DNA of 64,000 nucleotides from Alphaproteobacteria bacterium (GTDB lineage Bacteria; Pseudomonadota; Alphaproteobacteria; Reyranellales; Reyranellaceae), in contig JAHBYP010000009.1 of the NCBI GenBank assembly GCA_019635875.1, positions 124,001 through 188,000 on the forward strand, read 5' to 3'. The notes beneath the pieces were generated by a model that made no database searches, was not told the DNA's origin, and saw nothing but the letters and a program-made list of their open reading frames with translations. Positions 59,671-64,000 of this stretch are shown one piece after another; positions within the stretch are counted from its first letter, which is position 1, and every line of letters starts with the position of its first letter. A program made the position numbers and the translations under genes.

Positions 59671-61745
59671 CGCGGACGACGCGGCGGGCGCGGTGGACGA
59701 TCGATCGGGATCGCCGGTGGCTGCGGCAATTGCAGGCGCATCAACGGCCTCAGGCCGTCGATCCGCGCGGCGACGCGGGCGCAGGCATTGGGCGACGCAG
59801 CACTGCCGGCGTCACCGGGCGGTCTTCGGCCCGACGCAGCAATCGCTGCGGTCAGGCTTGGGATACGCACCTGCGGCGGCACGCCGGCGGGCAGCTTGTT
59901 GGCACCCATATCTACGTTACCGGAGACGCGCGCGAGGTTGCCCTTGATGCGCAACGGCACGGCGATCTGCATCAGCGCCACCTCGCGCGGCTCCGACCAC
60001 AGGACGACCTCGAGCTGCTCATTGCGCATGTGCAGATAGCCGCCGCCAACGGCGGTGAAGCGCGGCGCATCGAGCGCGAAGCGGCGCATGCTGGCCACGC
60101 CATTGTTGATGTCGATGCGGCCACCAATGCAGTTGATGTGGCCGTTGCCGGGTTCGCCGAAGGCAAGCAGCTTCGACCATTGCGGCGGGAAGACGGGCAG
60201 CGCGTCCGGCGCCATCACGCCCGACGAAGCCGCGAACTCGACACTGCCGGAGGCCACCCCCATTGCGTCGCGCAGCGAACGACCGGTGCCGCGCAGGCGA
60301 AGGTCGATATCGACCGCCAGATCGCTGAAGCCGGTACCGAAGCCCAGCAGGGTGAGGATCTCATTGAGGGGCACGCGCGACGAGGAGGCATTGATCGTGG
60401 TGACCGGATTGTTCGGCGCGACGTCAATCTGGATGTCGAAGCCCGCCTGGCCACCGCCGATGGTAGCCGCCGGGCGCAGCGTCAGCTTGCCGTTGCTGAG
60501 CGCCAGCGCAATCGACAGATCCTGCACCTTCACCGACATGCCGCCAAGCTCGGCGATCTTGACGCTGACCGATGCGTTCCATCGCCGGATCATCTCAAAC
60601 GGATAGGGATCGGCCGGGATCACTCGCTGATCCGCCGAGGGTGGCGGGGGCACCGTCGCACCCGGTGGAAGGACGGGGCTGACGCCAGGCTGGGCGACCA
60701 TGGGCTGGGGCGTCCGCGCGCGCAGATCGGCGAGCTCGACCTTGTCGGCGGCCAGGTTGAGGGCAATCATCGGGCGATTCTGCCGGTCCTTGCGCAGGGT
60801 AACGTCTCCCTTGGCGACGCTCGAGCCGATGCGCAGCTCGACGATCTCGACCTTTGTAACGGCGCGCGGATTGGAAAGCTTGAAGGTCAGGGCAACGGGC
60901 GCGGTTTCCGGAAACGGGAACCCCAGCAGCGGCGCCAGCGCGGCCATCGAGCGGGCCTCGATCGAGCCGCTGACGCCCACCGCCTTGCTGGTCGCGGATC
61001 CGCTGATGGAAACGGGGCCCGCCCCGAACGTGCCCTCGAGCTTCAGCTCGCCGGGCAATCCCCGCATCCAGCCATCGAAGGTGCCGGCACGGCCGGCGAG
61101 TACGATCGGCTCACCGCCATTGATCTTGCCGGCGAAGTCGATGGTGAACGGCGAGTTGGTCGCCGAGGCCATGCCCGCGAAGCGCTCGATGGCCACGACC
61201 AGGGTCTGGCGGTCAGCGGTCTCGCGCAGAGTGAGCGTCGAGTTGTTTGCCTCGATGCGATTGATCCAGGGAAGAGTGGGGATCGTACGCACGCGCAGCG
61301 AGCGGCGCTCGCTGGGATGCGGCCCCGAACCTTCCACCGGTGGCGTCATTTCCAGGTTCGAGCGGCCACTGGCATCGCGCTCCACCAGAATATCGGCGCC
61401 GGCCAGCTCGACGCGACCTATGCGCAGCTCGCCCAGCAGCAGAGAGACCGGATCGAGGTGCAGAATCAGCCGGCTGATGCGCGCCATCTCCGGCCGGCTG
61501 CCGCCTTCCATGTTCGATACCGTGACGTTCTCCGCCACCGCGGAAGGCGACAGGGTGAAGTTGACGCGGAGCTGTCCCCTGATCACCAATTCACGGCCCG
61601 TGGCGCGGCGCACCTGGTCGACGATCTGGTTCTGGTAGCGGCTCAGATCGCGCGTACTGGCCCAGACATAGAGGCCAGCCGGCGCCAGCAGGGCCAGGAG
61701 AAGGCCCGCGCATGCGAAGATCAGCCAGCGTCTGAGACGTCCCAT
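59667..61745 (-). CDS. AsmA family protein
   Basis: The 692-residue protein has an N-terminal membrane anchor (WLIFACAGLLLALLAPAGLYV), then RATGRELVIRGQLRVNFTLSP and a long beta-rich body. It has the AsmA_2-like C-terminal block VDIDLRLRGTGRSLRDAMG. AsmA-like proteins span or face the periplasm and are tied to lipid transport and outer-membrane homeostasis. The C-terminus is proline/arginine-rich (PIDRPPRPPRRPR). It is the first gene of a three-gene overlapping operon. Confidence 0.9.
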   Translation of the reverse strand: MGRLRRWLIFACAGLLLALLAPAGLYVWASTRDLSRYQNQIVDQVRRATGRELVIRGQLRVNFTLSPSAVAENVTVSNMEGGSRPEMARISRLILHLDPVSLLLGELRIGRVELAGADILVERDASGRSNLEMTPPVEGSGPHPSERRSLRVRTIPTLPWINRIEANNSTLTLRETADRQTLVVAIERFAGMASATNSPFTIDFAGKINGGEPIVLAGRAGTFDGWMRGLPGELKLEGTFGAGPVSISGSATSKAVGVSGSIEARSMAALAPLLGFPFPETAPVALTFKLSNPRAVTKVEIVELRIGSSVAKGDVTLRKDRQNRPMIALNLAADKVELADLRARTPQPMVAQPGVSPVLPPGATVPPPPSADQRVIPADPYPFEMIRRWNASVSVKIAELGGMSVKVQDLSIALALSNGKLTLRPAATIGGGQAGFDIQIDVAPNNPVTTINASSSRVPLNEILTLLGFGTGFSDLAVDIDLRLRGTGRSLRDAMGVASGSVEFAASSGVMAPDALPVFPPQWSKLLAFGEPGNGHINCIGGRIDINNGVASMRRFALDAPRFTAVGGGYLHMRNEQLEVVLWSEPREVALMQIAVPLRIKGNLARVSGNVDMGANKLPAGVPPQVRIPSLTAAIAASGRRPPGDAGSAASPNACARVAARIDGLRPLMRLQLPQPPAIPIDRPPRPPRRPR

Positions 61746-61792
61746 CGTGCGCCAGATGCGCCTGCCGGGGGCTGGCGGCGCTTGTCTCTTGG

Positions 61793-62791
61793 TTAGCGGG
61801 TGCCCGGCGCCACGTCGCGCGGCGAGGAGAACCCGAATGCAGTCATAGTACGACGAAAATGCGGCGGCGGTTCGGCAAAGAGGTCGAGCCGGCCGCTTCG
61901 CGGATGCGGCATGACGAGGCGGGCGGCGTGCAGGTGCAGCCCCGCTTCAGCCTCCGACGGCAGCCCCTCGGTGCCCGGTCGTGGACCGTATTTGACGTCG
62001 CCGAGGATCGGTGTGCCCAAGGCCGCGCAATGGGCGCGCAGTTGATGCGTCCGTCCGGTCAGCGGTCGCAGCACCGCCAGTGCGACATGCTTGCCCACGG
62101 TGTCGGCGACCACGTAGTCGGTGATCGCATCGTCGCCCTCCTCGTGGTCCACCGCCATCGCCTCGCGACCGCGGCGGCCCACGGCGGTCTTGGCCAGCGG
62201 CAGATCGATGCGGCCCCGCTCGGCCTTGGGCACGCCGACGAGGATGGCCCAATAGAGCTTGGTGGTGTCGCGACGGCGGAACGACTCCGCGAGCTTGGCG
62301 GCCGCCCCGGCGGTGCGGCCGAGCACCAGCAGGCCGCTGGTGTCGCGATCAAGACGATGCACCAGGCGCGGCCGCTCCGTGGCCTCGAATTTGAGCGAAT
62401 CGAGCATGCCGTCGACGTGCACCGAGGTGCGGCTGCCACCCTGAACCGCCAGGCCGGGCGGCTTGTTCAGGACCAGGACCAGCGGGTCGCGATGGACGAT
62501 GCGGGACTTGAGGTCTTCGATCAGCCCCGGCGGCGCGGAGATGGCGCGCTTTTGCCCGTCGGCGGGCTGGATTTCCAGAGGCGGGATGCGGATCACCTGG
62601 CCGGCGGCCACCCGGTCGCCCGACTTGGCGCGCTTGCCGTCGAGACGGATCTGGCCACCGCGCAGCAACTGCTCCAGCCGCCCATGGGTCAGTCCGGGAT
62701 GATGGCGGCGGAACCAGCGATCGAGGCGGATCTCGGCATCGTCGGCCTCGACCGTGACCTGCTGGACGCCAGGCGCGCCTGTGTCGCTCAT
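61793..62791 (-). CDS. RluC/RluD-type RNA pseudouridine synthase
   Basis: The 332-residue enzyme has an N-terminal S4 domain (EIRLDRWFRRHHPGLTHGRL) and a catalytic domain with VLNKPPGLAVQGG and the catalytic Asp148 in HRLDRDTSGLL, followed by RPLTGRTHQLRAH. It isomerises uridines in 23S rRNA. The exact target positions cannot be told apart among RluC-like members. The ATG at 62791 gives the family's N-terminus. It diverges from the dienelactone-hydrolase gene, 48 bp away. Confidence 0.92.
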   Translation of the reverse strand: MSDTGAPGVQQVTVEADDAEIRLDRWFRRHHPGLTHGRLEQLLRGGQIRLDGKRAKSGDRVAAGQVIRIPPLEIQPADGQKRAISAPPGLIEDLKSRIVHRDPLVLVLNKPPGLAVQGGSRTSVHVDGMLDSLKFEATERPRLVHRLDRDTSGLLVLGRTAGAAAKLAESFRRRDTTKLYWAILVGVPKAERGRIDLPLAKTAVGRRGREAMAVDHEEGDDAITDYVVADTVGKHVALAVLRPLTGRTHQLRAHCAALGTPILGDVKYGPRPGTEGLPSEAEAGLHLHAARLVMPHPRSGRLDLFAEPPPHFRRTMTAFGFSSPRDVAPGTR

Positions 62792-62839
62792 GGCGCGAGG
62801 GTATCGCATGGACGGGGTCCCGCCGGCTATCGTCGGCCG

Positions 62840-63754
62840 ATGGGTGACCTGGACCTGACCGCCGAAATCGAGCGGCTCGCTTTCGAGACGTTGACCCCGG
62901 TGGCGCCGCTGGCGCCGCCGGCGGCGACCGTCACGGCCCGGCTGTTCCGTCCGGACGGCCACGCTCGACCGGCGCCGGCCATGGTGATCCTCAGCAGCAG
63001 CGCCGGCGTGCAGCGGCATCGCGAGCTCTACTATGCCCGACGCCTGGCCGAGGCGGGCGTCGCCGCCTGCGTGGTCGACAGCTTCGGCCCGCGTGGCGTG
63101 CGCTCGACCGTGGCCGACCAGTCGAGGGTTTCGGCCTTCCAGATGGAATGCGATGCGGTCGCCGCCCTGCGCCTGCTGCGCGAGGACCCGGCGATCGACG
63201 GCGGGCGCATCGGTGTCATGGGCGTATCCAAGGGCGGCGTCGCAGCGATCAACAGCGCCATCGCCGTGCGCCGGGCCTGGCGCGGCGTCGATGACGACTT
63301 CGCCCTGCATGTCGGCATCTGCCCGGGCTGCGTGGCGCAGCATCGCAATGCCACGACCACCGGCCGGCCGGTCTTCTTCATGCTGGCGCGCCACGACGAC
63401 TACACGCCGGCGCGTTTCGCCATCGACTATGCCCAGCGCATGCGCGCCGCCGGCAACAGCGCCATCCGCGTCAAGGTCTACATGGCACACCACGGCTGGG
63501 AATCGATCGGTCCTGTCTACGCGATCGCCAACGCGCAGAACTATTCACGCTGCGCCAACCTGATCGAGGACGACGGTCGGCATTTCGTGGCGGCGGCCGG
63601 ACGCGCCATGAGCGAGGCCGAGTACCGGCAATGGGTCCGCGACAACAACCTGCTGGATTTCGGCGCCCATGCCGGCGGCGGGTCGGCGTCGCTCAGAGAT
63701 CGGGCCACCGAGGACTTGCTGGGGTTCCTGGCAGTGCACGGGTTCAGGCAGTGA
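62840..63754 (+). CDS. Dienelactone hydrolase family protein
   Basis: The 304-residue protein has the alpha/beta-hydrolase motifs PAMVILSSSAGVQRHRELYY, VVDSFGPRGVRST, the nucleophile elbow GVMGVSKGGVAAI (Ser130) and a distal HHGWES. The D-S-F-x-P-R-G pattern matches a subgroup of DLH proteins of unknown substrate. No signal peptide is present. The stop lies about 70 bp before an exported-protein gene with its own promoter. Confidence 0.88.
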   Translation: MGDLDLTAEIERLAFETLTPVAPLAPPAATVTARLFRPDGHARPAPAMVILSSSAGVQRHRELYYARRLAEAGVAACVVDSFGPRGVRSTVADQSRVSAFQMECDAVAALRLLREDPAIDGGRIGVMGVSKGGVAAINSAIAVRRAWRGVDDDFALHVGICPGCVAQHRNATTTGRPVFFMLARHDDYTPARFAIDYAQRMRAAGNSAIRVKVYMAHHGWESIGPVYAIANAQNYSRCANLIEDDGRHFVAAAGRAMSEAEYRQWVRDNNLLDFGAHAGGGSASLRDRATEDLLGFLAVHGFRQ

Positions 63755-63766
63755 CACTGCGCGCCT

Positions 63767-63795
63767 TTGCAGGCGGCCGAGCGTTCACATATAAA
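63767..63795 (+). promoter_or_regulatory. Candidate promoter for the last gene
   Basis: TATAAA at 63790-63795 matches the -10 consensus at five of six positions. TTGCAG (63767-63772) 17 bp upstream is a partial -35. Transcription would start near 63802, giving a leader of about 24 bases to the TTG start. Confidence 0.5.
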
Positions 63796-63825
63796 TGGGC
63801 CCACAAGACAAGGGGGAGTAACACC

Positions 63826-64000
63826 TTGAGGCTCTTTTCTGGCGTGGCGGCACGTGTTGCATCCCTCGTGCAACTTGTTGCCCTTGCCACCGGCTTCGTG
63901 GCGATCCTCGCCGTCTCGGCGGCAGCCCAGGGCGACGTGGTGTCCCTGGCCCTGCGCGAACGGGTCAAGCAGGCGGTCCAGGCCAGCACGGACTACGCCG
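63826..64000 (+). CDS. Exported protein, N-terminal part only
   Basis: An open frame runs to the right edge from a TTG start with AGGGGGAG seven bases upstream. The first 35 residues form a signal peptide (RLFSGVAARVASLVQLV, then ALATGFVAILAVSAAAQ). The visible mature part is GDVVSLALRERVKQAVQAS. The LALRERV start recalls periplasmic peptidoglycan-acting proteins such as L,D-transpeptidases, but 24 mature residues are too few for a call. Confidence 0.7.
   Translation, partial: MRLFSGVAARVASLVQLVALATGFVAILAVSAAAQGDVVSLALRERVKQAVQASTDYA

Overview
The window is a GC-rich chromosomal segment that most likely comes from an alphaproteobacterium, in the Rhodospirillales/Hyphomicrobiales range and possibly close to Reyranella. 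The genus is a guess. The class is supported by an ATP12-type F1-ATPase assembly chaperone, the rpoZ, relA/spoT, pdxJ, acpS, lepB, rnc, era, recO, parC series, a family 5 uracil-DNA glycosylase, a Bpt-type protein leucyltransferase and frequent GTG/TTG starts. Genes are packed tightly, with many 4-bp ATGA/GTGA overlaps. No phage, transposase, CRISPR array or rRNA was seen. No gap of more than about 250 bp lacks a gene.

Region 1 (1-6152) is a chromate/oxidative-stress divergon. chrB-chrA run rightward. Leftward are a superoxide dismutase-rhodanese fusion, a stand-alone ChrB C-terminal-domain protein, a MATE exporter and a YncE-like beta-propeller that leaves the window. Region 2 (6158-10564) holds a GST, an unknown protein and three valine-catabolism genes (isobutyryl-CoA dehydrogenase, 3-hydroxyisobutyryl-CoA hydrolase, 3-hydroxyisobutyrate dehydrogenase). 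Region 3 (10650-23885) is mixed housekeeping and accessory: hemB, a Nudix enzyme, small exported proteins including one built of six 11-residue repeats, alpha/beta hydrolases, a DMT transporter, a CaiB-type CoA-transferase, a penicillin-acylase family protein, a DUF4166 protein with a DCC thiol oxidoreductase, and Bpt.

Region 4 (23914-35411) is a long leftward core cluster: folK, rpoZ, the (p)ppGpp synthetase/hydrolase, pdxJ, acpS, lepB, rnc, era, recO, parC and uppP. Three copies of a palindromic intergenic repeat lie between these genes. Region 5 (35623-46182) carries a NYN-domain RNase, a family 5 UDG, an HD phosphohydrolase, a glutathione peroxidase, a YedY-like molybdoenzyme, a tetR/substrate-binding protein/acyl-CoA ligase operon with an adjacent palindromic operator candidate, a MarR regulator, a P-loop kinase-like protein, isovaleryl-CoA dehydrogenase and MgtE.

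Region 6 (46255-64000) has the hybrid malic enzyme, tRNA-Leu(GAG), lipB, a small possible sulfur cluster (TSUP transporter, acylphosphatase, ATC hydrolase), propionyl-CoA carboxylase genes with an oligopeptidase gene inserted between the subunits, a multi-span membrane protein, an AsmA/ATP12/GH25 operon, an RluC-like pseudouridine synthase, a dienelactone-hydrolase family protein and the start of an exported protein. A recurring metabolic theme is branched-chain amino-acid breakdown through acyl-CoA intermediates to propionyl-CoA. All functions are read from sequence motifs and context. Nothing was searched against databases.
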